Source: Sulfurimonas sediminis
Lineage (GTDB): Bacteria > Campylobacterota > Campylobacteria > Campylobacterales > Sulfurimonadaceae
Reading direction: 5' to 3'
DNA length: 64,000 nucleotides
Assembly (NCBI RefSeq): GCF_014905115.1
Contig: NZ_CP041235.1
Coordinates: 1,364,001-1,428,000, forward strand
Position numbers and translations under genes: made by a program. The notes under the pieces were generated by a model. It made no database searches. It had not been told where the DNA came from and was given only the letters and a program-made list of their open reading frames with translations. Position 1 is the first letter of the stretch; every line of letters starts with the position of its first letter. Of this stretch, positions 1-8,743 are shown piece after piece.

Positions 1-1174
1 TTCCAAAAAGCTCCTCACCGTTATAAAGTGACTGAGCATTCTTTATCACTTTTTTTTCTTTTGTATCAAAAAGAACAACGTTTGCCTTTTGTCCTGTTTC
101 TATCAAACCTGCCTGCATATTGATACATTTGGCAGGATTTTGTACGCACAATCGCACCAACTCAGGCATAGAAATCATGCCCGAGTGTACCAGTTTTGTA
201 TAGTAAAGAGGCAGTGCATCTTCTAGCGCTTCACATCCGTATGCCGCATCAAAAAATGCCACTTCTTTGTTTACAGGCGAGTTTGGCTGATGCAGGACAC
301 TCAAGAGATCTATATCGCCATTTTTCAAAGCTTCTTGCAAAAGAAGGACATCATCTTTGCTTGCCAGAGGAGGATTGAGTTTTGCCGTTGTATTAAAACC
401 TTCACAGGCTTCATCAGAACAAATCAAGTGATGCACGGAGACTTCACAGCTTACATGTACACCCTCTTTTTTTGCCTTGGAGATAAGCTCTATAGAACGC
501 GGTGAAGCAATGGACTTAAAGAGTATTTTTATATCAAAATATCTTGCTATTTCTATCATTCGTGATACATGTAACACTTCACTCAGCTCAGGAATTCCCG
601 CAAGTCCGAGTTTTGAGCTGACATCTCCTTCTAACATTACACCGGCATTAATGAGTGAGTTGTCTTCGGGCTTGCAAAAGAGTGTCACATCGTACATTTT
701 GACATACTCTGCTATTTTTATGGCGATATTATTTTTAGCTATGGTGCTCATATAGGGAGCGACTACCCCTTTTTTGAGTAAAATTGCAATGTTTGAGAGA
801 CTCATATCTTCTTTAAGGGCATTGAGCATAAAGTCAATTTTCACCTCACTTATATCTTTGACACCGTTTTGTGCAAACTCCAAAACGACTTCATTATCTA
901 TAGCAGGAGTAGAATCAGCATTTAATACAATATGCCCTACCCCGCCTTTTTTAGCCTCTTTTACAAGAGATTTGATATTTTTTGCATTTAAAGAGGAATC
1001 CAGCACTCTTACATTGGTATCTATAAGACTCGGCAGCAGATAGGCACCTTTGGCATCTATAACATTTTCATCCTGCAAATTTTCACCTATGGCGACAATC
1101 ACACCGTTTTGTATCTGTACATCGACATTTCTTTCTCCATTTACGTCACACACTACGGCATTTGATATAAGCAT
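1..1174 (-). CDS. Dihydroorotase-like protein, probably non-catalytic (3' end outside window)
   Basis: The reading frame starts at an ATG at 1174 and runs off the left edge, giving about 391 residues of an amidohydrolase-superfamily protein. The overall layout is that of dihydroorotase (N-terminal LPSLID, then CEVSVHHLICSDE, KLNPPL, and a C-terminal NVVLFD segment). The metal-binding motif after PSLID, normally DxHxH, reads DTNVRV, and the catalytic DHAPH-type motif reads LHQPN. Several ligands of the zinc site are therefore gone. I infer a pseudoenzyme like the PyrC'/PyrX subunits that support aspartate carbamoyltransferase, not an active dihydroorotase. It is divergent from lpxB with a 55-nt gap. 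Family is fairly sure; role is inferred. Confidence 0.85.
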   Translation of the reverse strand, partial: MLISNAVVCDVNGERNVDVQIQNGVIVAIGENLQDENVIDAKGAYLLPSLIDTNVRVLDSSLNAKNIKSLVKEAKKGGVGHIVLNADSTPAIDNEVVLEFAQNGVKDISEVKIDFMLNALKEDMSLSNIAILLKKGVVAPYMSTIAKNNIAIKIAEYVKMYDVTLFCKPEDNSLINAGVMLEGDVSSKLGLAGIPELSEVLHVSRMIEIARYFDIKILFKSIASPRSIELISKAKKEGVHVSCEVSVHHLICSDEACEGFNTTAKLNPPLASKDDVLLLQEALKNGDIDLLSVLHQPNSPVNKEVAFFDAAYGCEALEDALPLYYTKLVHSGMISMPELVRLCVQNPAKCINMQAGLIETGQKANVVLFDTKEKKVIKNAQSLYNGEELFG

Positions 1175-1229
1175 TTCAGACCACCTTTGATATAATGACG
1201 GTATTATAAATTATTAAGGCTTAAAACTC

Positions 1230-2276
1230 ATGAAAATTCTGGTATCAGCTCTCGAACACTCTGCAAATGTGCATCTTAAATCATTAAAAAAAGAGTTGGG
1301 AGATGATGTTGAGTTTATGGGTATTTTTGACAAAACACTCGGAAACCCTGTTGTAGATTTGAGAAGCCTTGCTATTATGGGTTTTGTGGATGCTTTGAAA
1401 AAATTGAGATTTTTTTTCAAACTTGCAGACGAAATGACAGAACTTGCAAAAGAGGCGGATAAAATACTGCTTATCGACTCTTCTGGCTTTAACCTGCCTC
1501 TTGCCAAAAAAATCAAAAAAAGATACCCGCAAAAAGAGATAATCTATTATATACTGCCCCAAGCCTGGGCGTGGAAGAAAAAACGCATTCCCGTTCTTGC
1601 CAAAACCATAGACAGGTTATGCTCTATTTTACCTTTTGAGCCGAGTTACTACCCAAAAGACGCTCCTATAGAATATGTCGGACATCCCTTGCTTGACCAG
1701 ATTACGCACTTTAAAGAATCCCTCAATGATGAAGTCCAAAATATCGTGTTTATGCCAGGCAGCCGAAAAGGTGAGATTACAAAACTCATGCCTGTTTTTA
1801 GAGAACTGACACAGCACTTACATGTAAAGGCTACACTGGTTATACCTGAGCATTTTTCCCAGACAGACATCAAGGCATTATATGGAGATATAAGTGATTT
1901 TGACATCACGCATGAACCGCATGAAGCCCTTTACAATGCGGATTTTGCTTTTATCTGCAGTGGAACGGCTACGCTTGAAGCGGCACTCATAGGTGTTCCT
2001 TTTGTTTTGAGTTACATTGCAAAACCGCTTGACTATTTTCTAGCAAGCAGACTTGTGAAGTTGGATTATCTTGGGCTTGGGAATATTATGTTTTCGCAGT
2101 ATAAAAAGGAAGCACTGCATCCGGAATTTATTCAAAAAGATGTGACGGTAAAAAATCTTTTAAATGCTTATAAAGAGTATGACAGAGAGAAATTTTTACA
2201 AAATTCAAAATCTTTACGAAGCTACTTAAAACATGGAAGTTCCAAAAGAGTAGCAGAGATTATTACACAGTACTAA
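1230..2276 (+). CDS. lpxB: Lipid-A-disaccharide synthase LpxB
   Basis: This 348-residue protein is a GT19 glycosyltransferase that joins UDP-2,3-diacylglucosamine and lipid X to form lipid A disaccharide at the inner face of the cytoplasmic membrane. Family hallmarks are the N-terminal ILVSALEHSANVH segment, QAWAWKKKR near residue 112, the LPGSR-like MPGSRKGEITKLMPV around 175-190, and CSGTATLEAALIGVPFVLSY around 243-262, which matches the UDP-sugar site. Its length is slightly shorter than the E. coli enzyme but full for the family. It converges on the helicase-remnant gene after a 63-nt gap with no obvious terminator. Confidence 0.95.
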   Translation: MKILVSALEHSANVHLKSLKKELGDDVEFMGIFDKTLGNPVVDLRSLAIMGFVDALKKLRFFFKLADEMTELAKEADKILLIDSSGFNLPLAKKIKKRYPQKEIIYYILPQAWAWKKKRIPVLAKTIDRLCSILPFEPSYYPKDAPIEYVGHPLLDQITHFKESLNDEVQNIVFMPGSRKGEITKLMPVFRELTQHLHVKATLVIPEHFSQTDIKALYGDISDFDITHEPHEALYNADFAFICSGTATLEAALIGVPFVLSYIAKPLDYFLASRLVKLDYLGLGNIMFSQYKKEALHPEFIQKDVTVKNLLNAYKEYDREKFLQNSKSLRSYLKHGSSKRVAEIITQY

Positions 2277-2339
2277 TTTTAATGTTCTCTCGGAAGCAAG
2301 GTTTTAACCTCGCCCTTAGTCTTTAATGTCGAAAAGTTT

Positions 2340-3077
2340 TTAAGTATCTTTTGGTTTTCTGGCTTTAATGCTTATTTTTTTTCCTGTTAATCTTTCTCTT
2401 GGTGTGCCGTCATAACGGTGATTTCTCTCGCCGCTTTTTCCTGAAAATTTTGCTTTGCCGTTTTCATCTTTGCCTAAAAATTTGTTGGGTGCTTTTTTCT
2501 TTTTTGCCCATTTGTCATCTTTTTCAGCATCTTTTGTAAAGTCACGTTTTGGCTTGTCAAACTTCGGTTTTTCCTGTGTAGAACTTTCATATCGTTTTTT
2601 GGCTACTTCTCTTATCTCATCTTTTGAGAGTTTTTTTCTTTTGGGTTCATCACTGTTTTTTGACTCTTTTTGCGGATATTCAAAACCCGGAAGTATCTCT
2701 TGTTTGATGGCACGACCCAGCAGTGTTTCTATGGCATGCAGGGCTTTTTGCTCACTCTCATCCAACAGCATTACAGCCTTGTGTGTCGCTTTTGTAACTC
2801 TTGCCATATAGACTATGGCTTTTATCGGCATATCATAACTGATCAAAAAACCACAAGTCAAATCTTTGTTTGTTACAAGCTCTTTGTCTTCTATAACCGA
2901 AATCTCTTTATTGTTCAGCTCTTCTTTAAGTGCTTGAGCATTGCTTGCACAAACCACCAAAATATCTTCATTTGTATTTTCTTCTATAATTTTATTTAAA
3001 AGTTCTGTTTTTTTATCATCCGGGCAGGGATAAATACGGTGGTTGTTTGGTTTAATGGCAATGGTATCAGCAGGCAT
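2340..3077 (-). CDS. Degenerate DEAD-box helicase C-terminal-domain protein with basic tail
   Basis: The 245-residue product is not a standard family I can name, but residues 10-130 line up by eye with the second RecA domain of the DEAD-box helicase encoded next door. RIYPCPDDKKTELLNKII matches the start of that domain, LISYDMPIKAIVYMARVTKA sits where [20 protein letters not shown] lies, and ETLLGRAIKQEILPGFE matches its end. The arginine-finger motif VI and motif V are destroyed and there is no N-terminal ATPase domain. Residues 140-245 are a low-complexity Lys/Arg-rich tail, likely to bind RNA. It is divergent from the helicase gene with about 109 nt between. I infer an RNA-binding or regulatory partner without helicase activity. 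Confidence 0.7.
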   Translation of the reverse strand: MPADTIAIKPNNHRIYPCPDDKKTELLNKIIEENTNEDILVVCASNAQALKEELNNKEISVIEDKELVTNKDLTCGFLISYDMPIKAIVYMARVTKATHKAVMLLDESEQKALHAIETLLGRAIKQEILPGFEYPQKESKNSDEPKRKKLSKDEIREVAKKRYESSTQEKPKFDKPKRDFTKDAEKDDKWAKKKKAPNKFLGKDENGKAKFSGKSGERNHRYDGTPRERLTGKKISIKARKPKDT

Positions 3078-3186
3078 TTGGTGTCCTATAAAAGTATTTT
3101 TGAAATTATACCCACAAATGCCATAAATTATGCTATTATAGAAGAATAAACAAAAGACTTGTTTAAGTCTTCATTAGGAAAAAACG

Positions 3187-4443
3187 ATTCAAAAAGAAAT
3201 TACATTTAATTCACTCGGTCTTTCAGCGCCGATTTTAAAAGCTGTCAAAGAACAGGGCTATGATACGCCTACACCCATTCAGGCAAAAGCGATTCCCGTC
3301 ATTTTACAAAAAAAAGATATTTTGGCAGGTGCTCAGACAGGTACTGGAAAGACTGCAGGTTTTACACTGCCGCTTTTAGAGTTGCTTTCACGCAAAAAGT
3401 CTTCAAAACAAAAACACAAAGTCCGTGCACTTATTTTGACACCGACACGCGAGCTTGCACTGCAGGTTGCCGAAAATGTGACACTCTATGCAAAACACAC
3501 CCCTTTTAAATCAACTGTTATTTTTGGCGGTGTAAAAATAAACCCGCAAATTGCACAGTTGCGAAAAGGCGTTGAGATTGTCATCGCAACACCGGGCCGT
3601 CTGCTTGATCACATCTCTCAAAAAACAATAGATTTACGCGAAATAGAGTTTTTGGTACTTGATGAAGCCGACAGAATGCTGGATATGGGTTTTGTAAACG
3701 ACATTAAAAAAATCGTCAACATCATCCCACAAGAGCGTCAGACTCTCCTTTTTTCGGCAACCTATTCCGATGCCATTAAAAAACTCTCAAATCAATTTTT
3801 AAAATCTCCGACACTCATCGAAGTTGCAAGAACCAATGAGTCAAACACCAGTGTAGCACAGAGTGTCTATCCTGTAGACAAAACGAGAAAAAGAGAGCTT
3901 CTGACACACCTTATAAACGAAGGGAAGTGGCAGCAGGTACTTGTTTTTACACGGACAAAACACGGTGCGAACAAACTCAGCGGACAGCTTGAAAATGAGG
4001 GCATCTCCTCTGTGGCAATCCATGGAAACAAAAGCCAAAATGCACGAACAAAAGCACTTGCTGACTTTAAAAAAGGCGATGTTCGGGTTTTGGTGGCAAC
4101 AGATATTGCAGCACGCGGCATTGACATAGACCAGCTCCCTCATGTTGTCAACTTTGAACTGCCAAATGTCAGTGAAGATTATGTGCATCGCATCGGGCGA
4201 ACAGGCCGTGCAGGAAACAAAGGAGAAGCTATATCACTTGTGTGTGTAGATGAAGATGAGTTTTTGCAAAATATAGAAAAATTGATAAAAAAAGATATAC
4301 AAAAAGTATGGCTTAAAGGGTTTAAACCAGATCCGAGCATCAAAGCAGAACCTATCAATATGGGTGGAAATCGTGGAGCTAGAAACAAGCCCAGAGGAAA
4401 CTCCCGCGGCTCAAATGCCAACAGAAGCAGAGGAAGAAGATAA
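3187..4443 (+). CDS. DEAD-box RNA helicase, RhlE-like, probable ATT start
   Basis: An ATP-dependent RNA helicase of about 418 residues. It has the Q motif ([11 protein letters not shown]), Walker A AQTGTGKT (49-56), [19 protein letters not shown] and [10 protein letters not shown], then an Arg/Gly/Asn-rich tail. The frame is open only from 3178, just after a TAG at 3175-3177. It has no ATG or GTG before the Q motif; the first usual alternative, TTG at 3322, lies inside motif I and would delete the Q motif. ATT at 3187 follows an AGGA at 3176-3179 by seven nucleotides and gives the family N-terminus ([13 protein letters not shown]), so I chose it. A sequencing error in the start codon is the alternative. 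Confidence 0.88.
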   Translation: MQKEITFNSLGLSAPILKAVKEQGYDTPTPIQAKAIPVILQKKDILAGAQTGTGKTAGFTLPLLELLSRKKSSKQKHKVRALILTPTRELALQVAENVTLYAKHTPFKSTVIFGGVKINPQIAQLRKGVEIVIATPGRLLDHISQKTIDLREIEFLVLDEADRMLDMGFVNDIKKIVNIIPQERQTLLFSATYSDAIKKLSNQFLKSPTLIEVARTNESNTSVAQSVYPVDKTRKRELLTHLINEGKWQQVLVFTRTKHGANKLSGQLENEGISSVAIHGNKSQNARTKALADFKKGDVRVLVATDIAARGIDIDQLPHVVNFELPNVSEDYVHRIGRTGRAGNKGEAISLVCVDEDEFLQNIEKLIKKDIQKVWLKGFKPDPSIKAEPINMGGNRGARNKPRGNSRGSNANRSRGRR

Positions 4444-4448
4444 ACTTC

Positions 4449-5375
4449 TTACTCTGTTATATCTTTCAAAATAGATTCGAAATCTTTTTGTGCTTTTAAG
4501 AGTGTCGCTTTTGCCTCTTTGTCTTCAACTTTGGCAGAACTCAGCCAGTTATAGACAGCCGGAAAACCTACGACAACTTTATTTTCCCCTTTTTTCTTAT
4601 ACAACATTGTTGTACATGGTGCAAATGCTGATGCTTCAGGTCTGCTTTTTGAAACAGTGTAAATGACCGGCAGTTTACAGATAGAATAAGTGATATAAAA
4701 ATCAAACGGTGACTCTTTAGTTGCGTCTTGTGTAAGTACTTCGTTAAGATCCATAAATTGGGGAACAACAAATCCGTATGGTTTAAAAGCTCCTTCCAAA
4801 TTCATTTGGAGTTCATCCAGCACATCATCCGGGTCTTCATCCTCATCTACTTCCATTTCATAGACTGTTACTAAATTATGTGATGTTTTTAAACTGTCTT
4901 CACTGTAAGTATGTTTTGCTTTTGGAAAATTCTTTTTTATCACTGCAAGCACGTCTGTTTCTATCTTTTTTAGAAGAGACAAATCTTTAATCCCTAATAT
5001 TTTTCCTTGTGCTTCTGCGCTCAACACAGAAAGATGCAAGGTATTTTCATTTTTTGCCTGATAGATTCCCATACCCATCGGTGTAAAAACACCCGCTTTT
5101 GGATACTTAATCACCAAATCTCTTGTATATTTTTTACTCCAGAATGTCATCAAAGTAAACACCTTGTATTGTGTCTCTTTAAACTGCTTTTTAAACGGCC
5201 CTATCATGTTGCTGTTAAGCTCTACATGAAAACCACCATTGTTTAATGCCTCTTCTATCATGTACGGTGTAATTTTTCCATCTTTGTTGTCTACACTAAA
5301 AAGATGCAAATCACCCTTTGCCTGTAGTGAAACTGCACAAAAAAGTACAATTGCCAGTGTAATTAGTTTTTTCAT
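4449..5375 (-). CDS. Exported protein with two DUF302 domains
   Basis: A 308-residue protein with a clear signal peptide (about residues 1-19, ending LQAKG) followed by two DUF302-like halves, roughly 35-145 and 160-300. The second half contains the typical DFYITYSICKLPVIYTVSK and APCTTMLYKK segments. DUF302 proteins are small alpha/beta proteins of unsettled function, often found beside sulfur or redox genes. It is the last gene of the run after soxB (9-nt gap from the DsrE-like gene), so I infer a periplasmic role in sulfur metabolism. No catalytic residue can be named. Confidence 0.75.
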   Translation of the reverse strand: MKKLITLAIVLFCAVSLQAKGDLHLFSVDNKDGKITPYMIEEALNNGGFHVELNSNMIGPFKKQFKETQYKVFTLMTFWSKKYTRDLVIKYPKAGVFTPMGMGIYQAKNENTLHLSVLSAEAQGKILGIKDLSLLKKIETDVLAVIKKNFPKAKHTYSEDSLKTSHNLVTVYEMEVDEDEDPDDVLDELQMNLEGAFKPYGFVVPQFMDLNEVLTQDATKESPFDFYITYSICKLPVIYTVSKSRPEASAFAPCTTMLYKKKGENKVVVGFPAVYNWLSSAKVEDKEAKATLLKAQKDFESILKDITE

Positions 5376-5383
5376 TTTTTTTC

Positions 5384-5818
5384 CTATGGTTTAATATAAA
5401 TCCAACCTGCTTTGACACTCTCGAGTAGTTCAACCACACCTGCAGTTACTACAACAGAGCCCTCAACAAGGTCTTCTTCTTTTATATGGAGGGTTCGCAT
5501 TGTGTTACCACACGCAACAAACTCTACATCATACTGCATCAGAGCATCCACTCGCACAGCAGTCTCTTTCACGTGTCTGTCCAAAAGTTTTATTCCCTTG
5601 GAGTAGGCAACGATTTTCATTTCTACTTTTTCGGGTCCGTAAAACTTTAAAACATTGTTTGCGACACTGAGTATATGATCCAGTGCATGTGCAGAGTCTT
5701 CTGTGACTGAAAAGACAATTTGTCTCGGATTGTCTATAGAAGGTTTAGGCTCTGCATACTCTGTATCTGCAAACGAGAGAATACAAAAGCTTAGTAAAAT
5801 TAGTGTAAATTTTAGCAT
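5384..5818 (-). CDS. Exported DsrE-family protein
   Basis: 144 residues with an N-terminal signal peptide (about 1-17, LSFADTEY). The rest resembles DsrE/DsrF-like proteins: IVFSVTEDSAHALDHILSVA, a YGPEKVEMKIVAYSKGIKLL strand-helix unit, and a single conserved cysteine at residue 103 in VACGNTM, where DsrE-type proteins carry a persulfide-bearing cysteine. Cytoplasmic DsrE proteins relay sulfane sulfur; this one appears periplasmic. It lies between the thioredoxin-like and DUF302 genes downstream of soxXYZAB, so a sulfur-carrier role beside Sox is a reasonable inference. Confidence 0.75.
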   Translation of the reverse strand: MLKFTLILLSFCILSFADTEYAEPKPSIDNPRQIVFSVTEDSAHALDHILSVANNVLKFYGPEKVEMKIVAYSKGIKLLDRHVKETAVRVDALMQYDVEFVACGNTMRTLHIKEEDLVEGSVVVTAGVVELLESVKAGWIYIKP

Positions 5819-5828
5819 GAATGATCCT

Positions 5829-6203
5829 TTATTTTATATTTTTTGTTAAATCTTTAAAATCCTGAATATTCCATGAACCCGGAATCTGTTTAATTATTTT
5901 TTGATTTTTGTCCACAAAGAAAAAAGTCGGTGTAAAATATACATGTAATCCCAAAGGCAGTTCATCAAAGTCAAGGTTCAATTCTACAGGAATGAAACGC
6001 TCCTCTATCCATGCTGACATCTCAGGATTGTCAAATACCTCTTTTTTCATTTTTATGCAGTACTGACAATCCGAACGTATGACATCTATCATAATAATTT
6101 TATTGTTTTTCTTTTGAATTTTTAGCGCTTCTTCATAGGTATGAAATTCAAGACCCCATAAAGAGAGACTGCTCAATAACACCAAAAATATAAACTTATT
6201 CAT
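5829..6203 (-). CDS. Periplasmic thioredoxin-like protein (SoxW-like)
   Basis: 124 residues: a signal peptide (1-17), then a thioredoxin fold with the redox motif CQYC at 46-49 and a cis-proline segment FTPTFFFVD. It matches the DUF255/SoxW-type thioredoxins that reduce periplasmic partners with electrons from DsbD/CcdA. Its start overlaps the end of the metallo-hydrolase gene by 8 nt, so the two are co-transcribed. The context suggests it keeps Sox proteins, such as the SoxY cysteine or the SoxA heme ligand, reduced, fed by the DsbD encoded at 15.7-17.4 kb. Confidence 0.8.
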   Translation of the reverse strand: MNKFIFLVLLSSLSLWGLEFHTYEEALKIQKKNNKIIMIDVIRSDCQYCIKMKKEVFDNPEMSAWIEERFIPVELNLDFDELPLGLHVYFTPTFFFVDKNQKIIKQIPGSWNIQDFKDLTKNIK

Positions 6204-7104
6204 CTTCCCACTCCAACATTCTATAGGCTGTTTCTACATTCTGTCTGTGAATGGAATCATAAAAAGGATCATGCTTATACTTTTTCATCGTCACCTCATT
6301 CACTACATCAGCTATATCTTCACCAGCGTCAAGTCTTTTTTTTACTTCTTTTTTTAAAGTCTTCAAGTAGTTATAGGTAAAATCAACTGCTTTTTTATCT
6401 ATATTTTCTCCATGCCCGCCGACAATATACTCAACATCCATTGTTCTAATATCATCAAGAGCTTCTATCCAGCCACTAATATCTCCGTCTCGCAGGGAAG
6501 GAAGTCTTTGGTTAAAAACAAGATCCCCTACAAAAACTATCTTTTTACTTGGAATGTAAACGTAAAGATCACTGTTTGTGTGCGCTTTATGATTTACACT
6601 TTTTATATAAACTTTTGTCCCGTTAATATCTAGCACTTTTTCCTGATCAACAAAAACAGTTGGAAAAATTTGTTTTGTCTGTTTATATGCCTCGGGAGAG
6701 ATTCTTCTTTGCATACGTGTTTTTTCTAATTTAGGCAGTTCTTTAAAGACTGACGAACCTATAATTGTACTACCGAGTGTAGCATAATAACTGTTGCCTA
6801 ACCAATGATCATCATGAACATGGGTATCAATTACATAAGAAACAGGAAGATTTTTGATAGTTTTCATCTTTTGATATGCCTGCTGGGCATACTGATACGT
6901 GGGACCACTATCTATCACAAGATAGCTGTTCCCAAGGGTAACAAAACATGAATTAGACATGTTTCCATTGTTATGCTCGTCCATCACTTCTGGTAGTCCA
7001 AAAAAGCAGTGAGTGGTGATCTCATCTACTTTTTTAGGCTGAAGTTTGTAATCGAAAGAAAGGAGAGAATGAAATAATACAATACTCAACAAAAATGACT
7101 TCAA
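6196..7104 (-). CDS. Exported metallo-beta-lactamase-fold hydrolase (SoxH-like)
   Basis: 302 residues with a signal peptide (1-16). The metallo-beta-lactamase signature HVHDDHWLGN supplies the HxHxDH zinc ligands, followed by NHKAHTNSDLYVYIP, FVGDLVFNQRLPS with the bridging Asp, and a final YIVGGHG histidine. All ligands are present, so it should be an active zinc or di-metal hydrolase. SoxH-type proteins of this fold are often linked to sox clusters, with no agreed substrate. It sits 25 nt after the porin gene and overlaps the thioredoxin-like gene. Confidence 0.82.
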   Translation of the reverse strand: MKSFLLSIVLFHSLLSFDYKLQPKKVDEITTHCFFGLPEVMDEHNNGNMSNSCFVTLGNSYLVIDSGPTYQYAQQAYQKMKTIKNLPVSYVIDTHVHDDHWLGNSYYATLGSTIIGSSVFKELPKLEKTRMQRRISPEAYKQTKQIFPTVFVDQEKVLDINGTKVYIKSVNHKAHTNSDLYVYIPSKKIVFVGDLVFNQRLPSLRDGDISGWIEALDDIRTMDVEYIVGGHGENIDKKAVDFTYNYLKTLKKEVKKRLDAGEDIADVVNEVTMKKYKHDPFYDSIHRQNVETAYRMLEWEDE

Positions 7105-7129
7105 AGCATAATCCTTTTATATCCTATTT

Positions 7130-8635
7130 TTAGAACAAATAGTTTAATTCAAAACGATACTCGTTATATGAATCTTTTTCTATACCGCTTACACGACTAT
7201 CTGCTGAAACTAAACCAACTCGTATTTTTGCATAGAGTCCATTACCAAAATTTTCACGCAAATCTACATGTAATATATTGCTATCTGCTTGAACACCAGC
7301 AAGCTGTTTCGCCTCATCAAAATTTTGCATTGCGTAGCGAAATAATGTACTAAATCCAGGAACTAAACCAGCTTTATCAAAGTCATAATGAACTTCTGCA
7401 GCTGTGGTTTTAGTATTTGCATACCAGTTATACTGTGCCATTGCACGTGTATATCCACCAGTTGGAAATCCTCTCCATGGCGCTACAATATCTGCTGCAT
7501 CTTCCACAGCAGAGTAAGCAACTTGAGCCTTTAGTGCTCCTTTTTTCAATACTAAACGAGCCATCCAAAGTGAGCTGTCAAGTGTAAATCTATCTTTGTA
7601 ACCAAGGTTTGAAGTAGGTGTTTTATCAAGAGCTAAAGAGCCTTTTAAAGTAGCACCACCAACAGCTCCACCGCCATTGTCAAACTGCTTCATATATCTA
7701 GCACCCGGTGTTAAAGAATACCCTCCAGGAAGTGCAATTTTATAATTTAACTCTCCCGTCATCGATGAAACAACTCCAGGAACACTTCCGTAAGTAACAT
7801 CTATTTTAAGATTTTTAATTGATTTGTTTCTAAGGTCTATAACAATAAGTTCGTGATTTACATCTTCTCCAGCAGTAACAAAATTTTGATAACTTAAACC
7901 TTTATGTACAGCTGAATCATCATTATTTGCCCAACTGTTGCCTGATTCATCTTTAAATGTAATGACATCATGAAAAGTTGTATGATCACGTAATTTTTGT
8001 GCGGTAATATACGCACCTCGAATTCTTGTTTTAGACAACTCTTTTGTTTCTAGAACAACCGCTTCGAATGTATTTGGAATCATTTTTGTATCATTTGACT
8101 TTGTTAAAAAAGATTCAAAAATTTGACGACCGGCAATAACCTTTGTTTTAGAAATTTCATACTGAATATTTGCTTCTGCTAAAACTGCATATTCCCAAAC
8201 ACCAGTTGTACTAATTTGATAACGACTAAATGTATCTTTTCCGGCTTTTACATATTTAATATCCGCTTCATCTTCACGCAAAGATCTAATAGGACTACTA
8301 GTAAAGTAAAACCCTGCCATCGCACTCATACCATTATATGTTGCAGATTTATAAAGTAAACTTCCACCTAAACCAAATGCTTCATTGTCTTTATTTCCTG
8401 TGGTTGCTGTATCATCATTTTTCCAATCCCATTTAAAATAATTTGTTCTTAAACGGCCGTAAAACATACCTTCTGTAAACATATCTGCAAGATTATCCAC
8501 TTTACCAGGCACAATATTTGTTTTCACCATCATATTATTTTTCAATTCACGCTTTTGCGTACTTTCATCAGCCTCTACTGAGACTGAAAACACACATGCT
8601 AATGCCGCGATAGCACTTAATTTCAATATCTTCAT
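7130..8635 (-). CDS. Outer-membrane porin, Campylobacterota OprD/MOMP type
   Basis: 501 residues with a 22-residue signal peptide (ends VSVEADES), a repeating pattern of amphipathic beta strands, and a terminal aromatic residue (FELNYLF), the usual outer-membrane barrel signal. The FTEGMFYGRLRTNYF opening is typical of the Campylobacterota major-outer-membrane-protein family. It lies downstream of soxB, separated by 108 nt with a strong hairpin, so it may be expressed at a different level from the sox genes. Likely passes anions such as thiosulfate or sulfate; that substrate is inferred from position only. Confidence 0.85.
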   Translation of the reverse strand: MKILKLSAIAALACVFSVSVEADESTQKRELKNNMMVKTNIVPGKVDNLADMFTEGMFYGRLRTNYFKWDWKNDDTATTGNKDNEAFGLGGSLLYKSATYNGMSAMAGFYFTSSPIRSLREDEADIKYVKAGKDTFSRYQISTTGVWEYAVLAEANIQYEISKTKVIAGRQIFESFLTKSNDTKMIPNTFEAVVLETKELSKTRIRGAYITAQKLRDHTTFHDVITFKDESGNSWANNDDSAVHKGLSYQNFVTAGEDVNHELIVIDLRNKSIKNLKIDVTYGSVPGVVSSMTGELNYKIALPGGYSLTPGARYMKQFDNGGGAVGGATLKGSLALDKTPTSNLGYKDRFTLDSSLWMARLVLKKGALKAQVAYSAVEDAADIVAPWRGFPTGGYTRAMAQYNWYANTKTTAAEVHYDFDKAGLVPGFSTLFRYAMQNFDEAKQLAGVQADSNILHVDLRENFGNGLYAKIRVGLVSADSRVSGIEKDSYNEYRFELNYLF

Positions 8636-8711
8636 CTTTGTTTCCCTTTTATTTATTTAAAAAGTGTTATAACAACTCTATTTGATTATGTTCTTATTAA
8701 CACATTCAGAT

Positions 8712-8739
8712 ACAGGAGGCAGTTGCAGCTGCCTCCTGT
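8712..8739 (-). terminator. Strong hairpin just after soxB
   Basis: An 11-bp perfect stem (ACAGGAGGCAG / CTGCCTCCTGT) with a 6-nt loop lies five nucleotides past the soxB stop codon. On the minus strand no U-run follows, so it does not look like a full intrinsic terminator. It may be an RNA-stabilising or attenuating hairpin that separates soxB from porin expression. Confidence 0.55.
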
Positions 8740-8743
8740 TCCT

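Noticed and set aside
1214-1909. Reverse-strand reading frames in lpxB
   Set aside because: They overlap an unmistakable gene and show composition typical of antisense shadows.
3322-4443. Helicase starting at TTG 3322
   Set aside because: It would begin inside the Walker A region and lose the Q motif; the frame is open and conserved back to 3187.
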